Origin: Myxococcota bacterium
Lineage (GTDB): Bacteria; Myxococcota_A; Polyangia; HGW-17; JAJRWW01
Reading direction: 5' to 3'
Assembly (NCBI GenBank): GCA_024276595.1
Contig: JAJRWW010000246.1
Coordinates: 1-7,030 of the forward strand
Length of the DNA stretch: 7,030 nt
Shown here: positions 1-6,221 of the stretch, piece by piece
How positions within the stretch are numbered: position 1 is the first letter of the stretch
How the letters are laid out: each line of letters opens with the position of its first letter
Program-made: the position numbers and the translations under genes
Notes under the pieces: generated by a model
What the model was told of the DNA's origin: nothing
Databases searched by the model: none
The model's input: the letters and a program-made list of their open reading frames with translations, nothing else

Positions 1-6
1 CCCGAC

Positions 7-1260
7 CTACCCCGACGCCAGGGCCGAGAGCACGGTGTCGAGAGCGCCCTCGTCCGGAGGCACGGACAGCGGCTCCGATGTGGAGAGCGCCGTGGTCTGA
101 GGGTCCTTCAGACCGTTGCCCGTAACCAGGACCACCACGGTGTCACCCGGTCGGATCTCGCCCTCATGCCGGGCCGCCAGCACCCCGGCGAGGGCAGTGG
201 AGGCGGCGGGCTCGGCGAAGACCCCGGCCAGGCCGCCGAGGAGATGCCCCCCCTCGATGATGGCCTCGTCGGAGACGGCGATCATCTGGCCGCAGGTGTC
301 TCTGATGGCGGCCAACGCCTTGCGCGCGTCCCGCGGCTGCCCAACGGAGATGGAGTCCGCCAGGGTGTCTGGCCTCACCGGCTCGGCGGTGCGAGCGCCG
401 TCCAAGAAGGCGTTGTAGATGGCCGCCGAGCCCTCGGCCTGGACTCCCAGCAGGCGTGGTAGCCGCGAGATGAGGCCCAGCTCCTTGAGATCGCGCAGCC
501 CCTTGCCCACACCCCCGAGGATGCAGCCATCGCCAACGGAGACGGCGATCCAGTCCGGGGGGCGCCAGCGGAGCCCCTCGCAGACCTCGAAGGCGACGGT
601 CTTCTTGCCCTCGGAGAGCACGGGGTTGTAGGCGGTGTTCCTGCTGTACCACCCGAACCGCCGGGTCGCCGCCAGGCAGAGATCGAAGGCCTCGTCGTAG
701 GTGCCCCGCACCGCCACGACGAGCGCGCCGTAGGTGCGAAGCTGAGCCAGCTTGGGGGCGGGGGCGCTCTCCGGCACGAAGATGACCGCCCTCAAGCCCG
801 CGGCGGCGGCCAGCCCTGCGAGGGATGATGCCGCGTTCCCCGTGGACGCACCGGCGACGATGTCCTTTCCTCGCTCCAGTGCCTGGGCGATGGCCACGGC
901 CGAGGCGCGGTCCTTGAGGGAGCCCGTTGGGAGCAGACCGTCATGCTTTACCAGGAGGTGATCGAGCCCCAGGTACGTCCCCAGCCGAGCCGCCCGGAAG
1001 AGTGGGGTGTCCCCCACGGGCAGGCCGGGCCATGGCTCCGGCGGAGAGGCGGGAAGGAGCGCTCCATAGCGCCAGATGTCCCTGCGCATCTCCCTCGCCA
1101 GCAGGTCGGCGGAGAGCTGCTGACGGGCGCGCCCGTAGTCGTACTCCACGTCCAGGATGCCCTCGTCCCCACAGTCCGGGCAGGTGTAGCCTGTGAAGTC
1201 CTGCGCCTGCCGCAGACCGCAGCGCACACAGCAAAGGCCGATCACGCAAAGAGAGGGCAT
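7..1260 (-). CDS. Threonine synthase-family PLP-dependent enzyme (ThrC-like)
   Basis: This is a fold-type II PLP enzyme of the threonine synthase family. ThrC converts O-phosphohomoserine to threonine and phosphate in the cytoplasm. Numbered from the ATG (417 aa), it has an N-terminal zinc-ribbon-like segment (C11-x2-C14 and C27-x2-C30, followed by VEYDY), the PLP lysine K116 in PTGSLKDR, the cofactor phosphate loop ASTGNAASS at 138-146, and a C-terminal TGNGLKD motif at 380-386 that is typical of ThrC. The length fits the family. The glycine loop reads SVGDGC (241-246) instead of the more usual VGNAGN, so this may be a ThrC-like paralogue acting on another substrate. I chose the ATG because AAGGGAG lies 5 nt upstream. 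A GTG at 1284 overlaps the smc stop (GTGA), but its purine run ends only 2 nt before it. The gene follows smc by 20 bp and is probably co-transcribed with it. The family call is firm; the exact substrate is less certain. Confidence 0.9.
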   Translation of the reverse strand: MPSLCVIGLCCVRCGLRQAQDFTGYTCPDCGDEGILDVEYDYGRARQQLSADLLAREMRRDIWRYGALLPASPPEPWPGLPVGDTPLFRAARLGTYLGLDHLLVKHDGLLPTGSLKDRASAVAIAQALERGKDIVAGASTGNAASSLAGLAAAAGLRAVIFVPESAPAPKLAQLRTYGALVVAVRGTYDEAFDLCLAATRRFGWYSRNTAYNPVLSEGKKTVAFEVCEGLRWRPPDWIAVSVGDGCILGGVGKGLRDLKELGLISRLPRLLGVQAEGSAAIYNAFLDGARTAEPVRPDTLADSISVGQPRDARKALAAIRDTCGQMIAVSDEAIIEGGHLLGGLAGVFAEPAASTALAGVLAARHEGEIRPGDTVVVLVTGNGLKDPQTTALSTSEPLSVPPDEGALDTVLSALASG

Positions 1261-1265
1261 TGTCG

Positions 1266-1272
1266 CTCCCTT
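1266..1272 (-). promoter_or_regulatory. Ribosome binding site deciding the ThrC-like start
   Basis: On the minus strand AAGGGAG lies 5 nt before the ATG at 1260, between the smc stop and this gene. It favours the ATG over the GTG at 1284, which overlaps the smc stop codon and has its own GGGGAG run too close to work well. This is a sequence match only. Confidence 0.6.
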
Positions 1273-1280
1273 GGGCGGGC

Positions 1281-4200
1281 TCACGCCTCCCCGTTGGCAA
1301 CGGCGTGGCGGCCGCCAGGTGGATCCATCGCCGGGTTGGGGGGCTCTGCCGAGGCGTCGTCGCCCTTCTCCCTGGCCTCCTTGCCGCCCGGGCCTCCAGG
1401 GCCGCCGGGGCCGTCGTCGTCCACCATGCCCTCGGCCTCCCGAAAGCTGACCTGCACCACCTTGGAGCAGCCAGCCTGCTCCATGGTCACACCGTAGAGG
1501 CTCTCCGAGAGGGCCATGGTGCGCTTGTTGTGCGTGATGATGATGAACTGCGTCTCCTCGGCCATCTCTCGCACTATCTCGTTGAAGCGGTCCACGTTCA
1601 TGTCGTCGAGGGGGGCGTCCACCTCGTCCAGCAGGCAGAAGGGGCTGGGCTTGTAGCGGAAGATGGAGAACAGGAGGGCCACGGCGGTCAAGGCCTTCTC
1701 TCCGCCCGAGAGCAGGTCCACCGACTGGAGCTTCTTTCCGGGAGGTCGGGCCACTATCTCCACGCCGGCGTTCAGCACGTCGTTGGACTGGGTCAGCTCC
1801 AGGCGAGCATTGCCGCCCTGAAACAGCCGCGGGTACACCACCTTGAACTGCTCGTTGATGCCCTCGAAGGCCGTCCTGAAACGAGCTCGGCTGGTGCGGT
1901 TGATCTTCTGAATCGCCTTCTCGAGCCGGTCCAGGGCGTCCTCCAGGTCCCGCTGCTGGGAGGACAGGAACTCGTGCCGCTCGCTGAGCTCCTCGAACTC
2001 CTGTCTGGCCCCCGGGTGGTAGGTGTTGCGCAGGGAGTCGAGCACCTTGGTCTGCCTGGCGAGGCGCTCCTGCAGCTCGGCGTCGAACATGGGGCGCAGG
2101 TGGAACTCGTGGAGCACCTCCTGGGGCGTTGCGTGGTGACGCTCCTCGAGCCGGTCGCTCAGGTGCTCCCAGTCCTTGGCCAGCTCCAGGAGCGCCATCT
2201 GGGTCTGCTCTCGCTCCCCGGCCAGGAGCCGGCGCTCCTCCCGGCGCTCCTTCAAGGATGCGTCCAGCTCATCCAGCTCTCCGCGCATCCGCTCGCACAC
2301 CTCCGACTCGGCCGAGAGCTTCTCTCCCAGATCCATGGCCTGGGCGGCCAACTGGAGGCGCTCCTCGTCCGCCTCGGCCACCTCGACCCGAAGGGTCTTC
2401 GTCCGCTCGGCCCCCGCCTCGGCCGACTCCCGCAGGGTCACCAGCCGCCGGCGATCCCTCTCCAGGTCGGATCTCAGCCGAGCCAGCTCCCGCTCACAGG
2501 TGCTCTGCTGCTCCAGCTCCCGGGCCACCTGGACCTTCAGATCCCCCACCTCTGCCGCGAGGGTGTCCACGCGGAGACGATCCGCGCCAGCCGCCTGGAG
2601 ACCCAGCTCTAGCTGCTCCCTGGAGACGGTCTGGGCGTCCAGCAGCCCGTCCAGCTCCAGCCGTCCCTCTGCCCGGCGACGCTCCAGCTCCTCCATGGAG
2701 CGCCCCAGCTCCTCGGCCTCCCGCCGGGCCACCAGGAGCCGGCCCTCGGAGCTCTCCAGCCGCCCCCTGGAGGCATCCAGGTCCTTGGAGAGGCCCAGCA
2801 GGGTCATGTCCGCCTCGTGGATGACCCGCCTGAGCTCCTCCTCCTCGGCCTGGAGGCGCACCCGCTCTTGCTTGCTGGCCACGAGCCGCTCATGGAGCGC
2901 GTCATGCTCCGCCTGCAGAGACTCGCAGAGCTGGTGCAGCTCCCGGATCTCGCGCTTTTGCGCGAGCACGGAGGCCCCCTGGGCGTCCACGCTGCCGCCC
3001 GTGACCAGGCCGAGGGGATCCACCACCTCGCCATCGAGGGTGACCACGGTTCGGGGCTCACTCTGGTTACGCCACACCGCCAAGGCCTGCTCCAGGTCCT
3101 CCACCACCAGCACGTCCCGCAGGAGCTGCCCGGCCACCTCCTGGAACTCCCCCTCCACCTTCACCAGGTCGAGGATCATCCCCCGCACCCGGGGGTCGGT
3201 GATCTCCGTGTCCCCGCGACCCGCTGCTGGCTCGGGGGCGCCGCTCCTGCTCCTCATGGGCTCCACGGGCAAGAAGGTGGATCGGCCGCGGTTGCCCTGC
3301 TTGAGATAGCGCACGGCGTCCACGGAGACGTCCGGGTCGGCCACGAGGATGGCCCCCAGGCGCTCCCCCAGCACCGCCTCCACGGCGGCCTCGTACTCCA
3401 CGGGCGCGTCCACCACGTCGGCCAGCAGGCCGTGGATCTGCTGCTGCTGGGTCACCTGCTCGATGTTCTCCATTATTGCGCGGGTGCCCTGCTGAAAGCC
3501 CTCGTATCGTCGCTGGATCTCCTCCAGGGAGGTGAGCCGCGAGCGGCTGCGATGGAGCTGCCCTCGGGCGGTGTCCAGCTCCACCTCCAGGCGCGAGACG
3601 TCATCGTCGAGCCCGGCCAGACGGCGGCCTAGCTCGGCCAGGCGATCCCTCCGCGCCCCGTTCTCCTGCTGTCCCTGGGAGACGCGCTCCTCCAGCTCCG
3701 CTATGCTCGGGCGCAGGCGCTCCACCTCGGCCAGGTAGCTCTCCTGGTCGCGCTCCACCTGCTCCAGCCTGAGGGTGGACTCCTCCAGCCGGAGCTCGGA
3801 GCTGCGCTGATCCGCCTGGAGCGCGGCGATGCGCGTGTCGGTGCGCGAGGAGAGCTCCCGCAGCTCATCCACCCGTGCGTCCACCTCGGCCTGCACGTCC
3901 CGCGCCTCGCGCAGGGCCTGCTCCTGGGCCTCGAGGAGCTGCTGCTGCCGCTCCAGCCCGCTGCCGAGGGCCTCCAGCGTGGCCTGGGTGGTCTCCAGGT
4001 CGGACTCGTTGCGCCCTATGGCCACCTCCAGGCGCCCGGCCTCGGCGGCGTCCAGCTCCCCCCTTCGCTCCAGCTCCTCGATCTCCCGCTGCTTGTGCTG
4101 AATCTGAGCCTCCACCAGCTTCAGCTTGTTGTCCAGGGCCGACGCCTCACCGTGGCGGTCCGAGAGCGCCACCTCCAGGTCCCGCAGCTCCAGCCTCCCC

Positions 4201-5021
4201 GCGGCGAGCCGCCCCTCCCTCTCGGCAGTGCTGGCGTCCAGGTCGGCGAGGGCCTGGCTCACCACGTCGGCCTGAGCCCGGGCGAGGGCAGCTCTGCCCA
4301 TGTTCTCCAGGAGCTGCTGGGAGATCTGCCACTTCTCCAGGTCGGCCACCTCGTCCCTGCAGTCCTCGTATCGCTCGGCCTTCTTGGCGGCGCGCCAGAG
4401 CCGCCGCATGGAGGTCTTGAGCTCCCCCACAATGTCGGTTATTCGCAAAAGGTTCTGGCGGGTGGCCGCCATCTTCAGCTCGGCCTTGTGCTTTTTTTCC
4501 TTGTAGAGGGTGATCCCCGCCGCCTCCTCTATGAACTGGCGGCGGGTCTCGGGCCGGGAGCTCACCATCTCCCCCACCCTGCCCTGCTCGATGATGGCGT
4601 ATGCGTAGTGACCCACTCCGGTGCCCAGAAAGAGCTCTCGCACGTCCTGGAGACGCACGGGCACCTTCTGGATGAAGTACTCGCTGGTGCCGTCCCGGTG
4701 CAGGCGGCGGGTGACCGCCACCTCGTCGTACTCGGAGTACTGCGCCGGAGCTCCACCGTCGCGCAGATCCAGGGTGAAGGTGACCTCTGCCATGCCCATG
4801 GGTCCGCGCGCCTCGGTGCCCGCGAAGATCACGTCCTCCATGGACGAGCCACGGAGCTGCTTGGCAGACTTGGAGCCCATCACCCAGCGCATGGCGTCCA
4901 CCACGTTGGACTTGCCGCAGCCGTTGGGGCCGACAATGGCGGTCATGTTGTCTTCAAAGCGGAGCACGGTCCTGTCGCAGAAGGACTTGAAGCCCACCAG
5001 CTCGATCTGCTTGATTCTCAT
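1281..5021 (-). CDS. smc: Chromosome segregation protein SMC (condensin ATPase)
   Basis: SMC dimerises through its hinge and uses ATP at its head domains to organise and segregate the chromosome, normally with ScpA and ScpB (neither is in this window). The 1246-aa product has the full architecture: an N-terminal head with Walker A GPNGCGKSN at 31-39 and Q-loop Q146; a coiled coil at about 175-520; a hinge at about 525-680 ending in the GLVTGGS glycine motif (671-677); a return coiled coil at about 685-1045; and a C-terminal head with signature LLSGGEKA (1103-1110), Walker B CLLDEVDAPLDD with catalytic E1133, and H-loop H1164. It is longer than the usual roughly 1190 aa because of a low-complexity tail after about residue 1197. 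The usual GEQS after Walker A reads GSKS (49-52). I chose the ATG at 5021 because MRIKQIELVGFKSF is the canonical SMC N-terminus and AAGGG lies 8 nt upstream. The frame stays open far upstream, but that part is not SMC-like. Confidence 0.98.
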   Translation of the reverse strand: MRIKQIELVGFKSFCDRTVLRFEDNMTAIVGPNGCGKSNVVDAMRWVMGSKSAKQLRGSSMEDVIFAGTEARGPMGMAEVTFTLDLRDGGAPAQYSEYDEVAVTRRLHRDGTSEYFIQKVPVRLQDVRELFLGTGVGHYAYAIIEQGRVGEMVSSRPETRRQFIEEAAGITLYKEKKHKAELKMAATRQNLLRITDIVGELKTSMRRLWRAAKKAERYEDCRDEVADLEKWQISQQLLENMGRAALARAQADVVSQALADLDASTAEREGRLAAGRLELRDLEVALSDRHGEASALDNKLKLVEAQIQHKQREIEELERRGELDAAEAGRLEVAIGRNESDLETTQATLEALGSGLERQQQLLEAQEQALREARDVQAEVDARVDELRELSSRTDTRIAALQADQRSSELRLEESTLRLEQVERDQESYLAEVERLRPSIAELEERVSQGQQENGARRDRLAELGRRLAGLDDDVSRLEVELDTARGQLHRSRSRLTSLEEIQRRYEGFQQGTRAIMENIEQVTQQQQIHGLLADVVDAPVEYEAAVEAVLGERLGAILVADPDVSVDAVRYLKQGNRGRSTFLPVEPMRSRSGAPEPAAGRGDTEITDPRVRGMILDLVKVEGEFQEVAGQLLRDVLVVEDLEQALAVWRNQSEPRTVVTLDGEVVDPLGLVTGGSVDAQGASVLAQKREIRELHQLCESLQAEHDALHERLVASKQERVRLQAEEEELRRVIHEADMTLLGLSKDLDASRGRLESSEGRLLVARREAEELGRSMEELERRRAEGRLELDGLLDAQTVSREQLELGLQAAGADRLRVDTLAAEVGDLKVQVARELEQQSTCERELARLRSDLERDRRRLVTLRESAEAGAERTKTLRVEVAEADEERLQLAAQAMDLGEKLSAESEVCERMRGELDELDASLKERREERRLLAGEREQTQMALLELAKDWEHLSDRLEERHHATPQEVLHEFHLRPMFDAELQERLARQTKVLDSLRNTYHPGARQEFEELSERHEFLSSQQRDLEDALDRLEKAIQKINRTSRARFRTAFEGINEQFKVVYPRLFQGGNARLELTQSNDVLNAGVEIVARPPGKKLQSVDLLSGGEKALTAVALLFSIFRYKPSPFCLLDEVDAPLDDMNVDRFNEIVREMAEETQFIIITHNKRTMALSESLYGVTMEQAGCSKVVQVSFREAEGMVDDDGPGGPGGPGGKEAREKGDDASAEPPNPAMDPPGGRHAVANGEA
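1383..1412 (-). repeat. Gly/Pro tandem repeat in the SMC C-terminal tail
   Basis: Residues 1204-1213 of SMC read GPGGPGGPGG, a short tandem GGP-type repeat within a charged, Pro-rich and probably disordered tail (about residues 1197-1246). The tail lies outside the ATPase head, which ends soon after the H-loop and the strand VVQVSF. The repeat is GC-rich and could vary in length by slippage. No known domain is visible in the tail. Confidence 0.6.
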
Positions 5022-5029
5022 ATCGATTG

Positions 5030-5034
5030 CCCTT
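5030..5034 (-). promoter_or_regulatory. Ribosome binding site of smc
   Basis: AAGGG on the minus strand lies 8 nt before the ATG at 5021. It supports the 1246-aa SMC over any longer N-terminally extended form. Confidence 0.5.
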
Positions 5035-5197
5035 GCGGCCGTAGCCCCGACCTGGTCGCGGTATCGAGCTCGCCCCCACTCGAGGGTGGTGATCGAGCCG
5101 GGCCCACGCTCTCCCTGGCAGCCCGTCGAGATCCTCGAGCCCGACAGCCACCAAGGGCGAAGAGCGGCGCCTTCACCGCGAGGTTGCTTGACCGGCT

Positions 5198-5226
5198 CTT
5201 TTATCACGCAGAAAATGGACTGTAAA
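5198..5226 (-). promoter_or_regulatory. Putative sigma70-type promoter of smc
   Basis: On the minus strand TTTACA (5221-5226, 5 of 6 to TTGACA) is followed after exactly 17 bp by TAAAAG (5198-5203, 4 of 6 to TATAAT). It lies in the AT-rich part of an otherwise GC-rich intergenic region. Transcription would start near 5191, giving a leader of about 170 nt before the smc ATG. The first DnaA-box-like site touches the -35 element, so a bound protein there could block or modulate RNA polymerase. This is a motif match only; the primary sigma factor preference of this organism is unknown. Confidence 0.45.
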
Positions 5227-5285
5227 GTGGATAAGTCAAATGATTTCAGCGGGTACTTGTCCACAGGGAGCCCAAAAGTGGATAA
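5224..5285. repeat. Perfect 11-bp direct repeat (AAAGTGGATAA)
   Basis: AAAGTGGATAA occurs at 5224-5234 and again, identically, at 5275-5285, 51 bp apart. Each copy contains one of the minus-strand DnaA-box-like sites plus two extra A residues beyond the 9-mer. The extra identity suggests either a repeated protein site longer than the box or a chance extension in AT-rich sequence. Confidence 0.7.
5226..5285. promoter_or_regulatory. Cluster of three DnaA-box-like sites upstream of smc
   Basis: Three 9-mers each match the DnaA box TTATCCACA at 8 of 9 positions: TTATCCACT on the minus strand at 5226-5234, TTGTCCACA on the plus strand at 5257-5265, and TTATCCACT on the minus strand at 5277-5285. 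Sites one and three are 51 bp apart, close to five helical turns. Sites two and three also form an imperfect inverted repeat (TTGTCCAC and GTGGATAA, 13-nt spacer), so a dimeric regulator or an RNA hairpin is an alternative reading. The cluster sits at and upstream of the putative smc -35 element. Binding by DnaA is inferred from the motif alone. Confidence 0.5.
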
Positions 5286-5426
5286 CCTCCCACTGGCACG
5301 TAATGGTTCAGAAAGGCGCTGCCACACCCCTTCCAGGCTGGGGGCCGCACGTGCATCGGCGCCGCCAAACCCAGCGACTCCTTTTCCGGGCGCTCGGGGC
5401 GTGCTACACAGTTGCAGCAGCGACGC

Positions 5427-5431
5427 GAGGG
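5427..5431 (+). promoter_or_regulatory. Ribosome binding site of the membrane protein gene
   Basis: GAGGG lies 4 nt before the GTG at 5436. It favours this GTG over an in-frame TTG at 5412. The spacing is slightly short, so the choice is tentative. Confidence 0.4.
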
Positions 5432-5435
5432 TCAT

Positions 5436-6221
5436 GTGACGAACATCCTTGCCAGGCTCGACCGTCTGGGTCGATGGCTGGGCGGCATCGAGCGGGTGGA
5501 CGACACCGGGCTGCCGGTGGAGGAGCTCGCCCATCCCCTCCCCCTGCTGGCGATGGCTCTGCTCGGTGTGAACGACCACCTCCTCAAGGGCTCCGGATGG
5601 GTGCCTGGCTGGCTCACGGGGAAGCTCTCCGACTTCGCCGGCCTGTTCTTCTTCCCGCTCTTTGTCACCGCCACCGCCGACACCGCCCTCTACCTGGCCT
5701 TCAGGCTCTCGGGAGGACGCACGCCGCGCTACTCCCTCAGAATGTGGAAGCTCTACGCAGCGGCCTCTTTCACGGCAGTCATCTTTGTGCCCTTGAAGCT
5801 ATCTGACAGGTGGGGAACCCTGTACATTGAGGCAATGCACCTGCTGGACGTGCTGGATCTTTTTGGTGGCTTCCAGGTGACCCGGGATCCCACCGACCTG
5901 CTGGCGCTGGTCATGCTGCCCCTCGCCGTCCTCTTTGGACGGCGCTTCCTGGTGAGGATACCCCTGGGCCGCCTGGCAGAGCTGCGCGCGGCGGCGCGCT
6001 CCGAGCACCGGCCGGCCCCGAAGGAGCTGCGGAAGACCGTGAAGGCTGCCCTGGCCGACGTGCGCTCTCTGGCAAGCGCCCACCCGGCGCGGCTCAGCGC
6101 ACTGGACTCCTTCGTGGAGGCCTATGCCGCGGCGCTCGCTCCCGCTGCTCCTGGCCCCCGGGCAGATGGTGCCCAGCGCCAGCTCGACCGGTATCGCAGG
6201 GCCCTGGAGAGCCACCCATGA
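5436..6221 (+). CDS. Conserved multi-pass membrane protein of unknown function (NDHxLK / TGKLSDFAG family)
   Basis: The 261-aa product (from GTG) has about four hydrophobic segments, near residues 35-45, 67-89 (AGLFFFPLFVTATAD), 106-122 and 154-168, followed by a basic, Ala-rich and probably cytoplasmic C-terminal domain (about 169-261) that looks helical. Distinct motifs are HPLPLLAMALLGVNDHLLK (33-51), TGKLSDFAGLFFFPL (61-75) and RDPTDLLAL (150-158). I recall similar motifs in uncharacterised membrane proteins of myxobacteria and some other high-GC bacteria, but I know of no function and do not assign one. There is no signal peptide or catalytic motif; the polar residues D66, D82 and D151/D154 next to or within membrane segments may matter. 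The stop overlaps the next gene's start (ATGA), so the two are likely translationally coupled. The start is GTG at 5436; TTG at 5412 would add 8 residues. Confidence 0.8.
   Translation: MTNILARLDRLGRWLGGIERVDDTGLPVEELAHPLPLLAMALLGVNDHLLKGSGWVPGWLTGKLSDFAGLFFFPLFVTATADTALYLAFRLSGGRTPRYSLRMWKLYAAASFTAVIFVPLKLSDRWGTLYIEAMHLLDVLDLFGGFQVTRDPTDLLALVMLPLAVLFGRRFLVRIPLGRLAELRAAARSEHRPAPKELRKTVKAALADVRSLASAHPARLSALDSFVEAYAAALAPAAPGPRADGAQRQLDRYRRALESHP

Larger units (their letters stand above)
5022..5435. other. Divergent intergenic region between smc and the membrane protein gene
   Basis: This 414-bp region separates two divergent gene pairs and should hold promoters for both. The smc-proximal part (5022-5190) is GC-rich and would form a leader of about 170 nt; I see only short inverted repeats there (for example TCGAG-ATC-CTCGA near 5127). 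The middle (about 5199-5290) is AT-rich and carries the smc promoter candidate and three DnaA-box-like sites. The right part (5290-5435) is GC-rich again. A weak plus-strand promoter candidate, TTGTCC (5257-5262), 18 bp, GATAAC (5281-5286), overlaps the boxes. I see no tRNA, riboswitch or terminator. The long open frames crossing this region do not resemble known proteins. Confidence 0.7.

Noticed and set aside
1..6. Terminator after the ThrC-like gene
   Set aside because: Only six bases remain beyond the stop codon, so nothing can be judged.
1261..1284. GTG start at 1284 for the ThrC-like gene
   Set aside because: Its purine run ends only 2 nt upstream. The ATG at 1260 has AAGGGAG at good spacing and begins right before the zinc-ribbon segment.
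1260..2612. Long plus-strand open frame (450 codons) opposite smc
   Set aside because: It is antisense to the smc coiled coil. Its Leu/His/Gly/Val-rich product mirrors the Gln/Glu/Leu codons of SMC in high-GC DNA and shows no domain.
2176..3309. Plus-strand Ser/Arg-rich open frame (377 codons) opposite smc
   Set aside because: The poly-Ser/Arg composition is the expected antisense translation of GC-rich Glu/Leu/Arg codons, and SMC on the other strand is certain.
4095..5225. Plus-strand open frame (376 codons) across the smc head and its leader
   Set aside because: It is antisense to the highly conserved Walker A head of SMC and resembles no known protein.
5293..5308. Possible sigma54 promoter (CTGGCACG is a perfect -24 element)
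   Set aside because: The -12 element is missing: at the required spacing the sequence reads TT in place of the essential GC.
5412..5435. TTG start for the membrane protein gene
   Set aside because: It adds eight polar residues and has no visible Shine-Dalgarno, whereas GTG at 5436 has GAGGG upstream.
5022..5579. N-terminal extension of smc by 186 codons
   Set aside because: The added sequence is not SMC-like, crosses the AT-rich promoter island and overlaps the divergent gene. The canonical SMC start MRIKQIELVGFKSF with a Shine-Dalgarno is at 5021.
5240..5806. Plus-strand open frame of 188 codons across the intergenic region
   Set aside because: It overlaps the membrane protein gene in another frame, is Arg/Ala/Pro/His-rich and has no recognisable motif.
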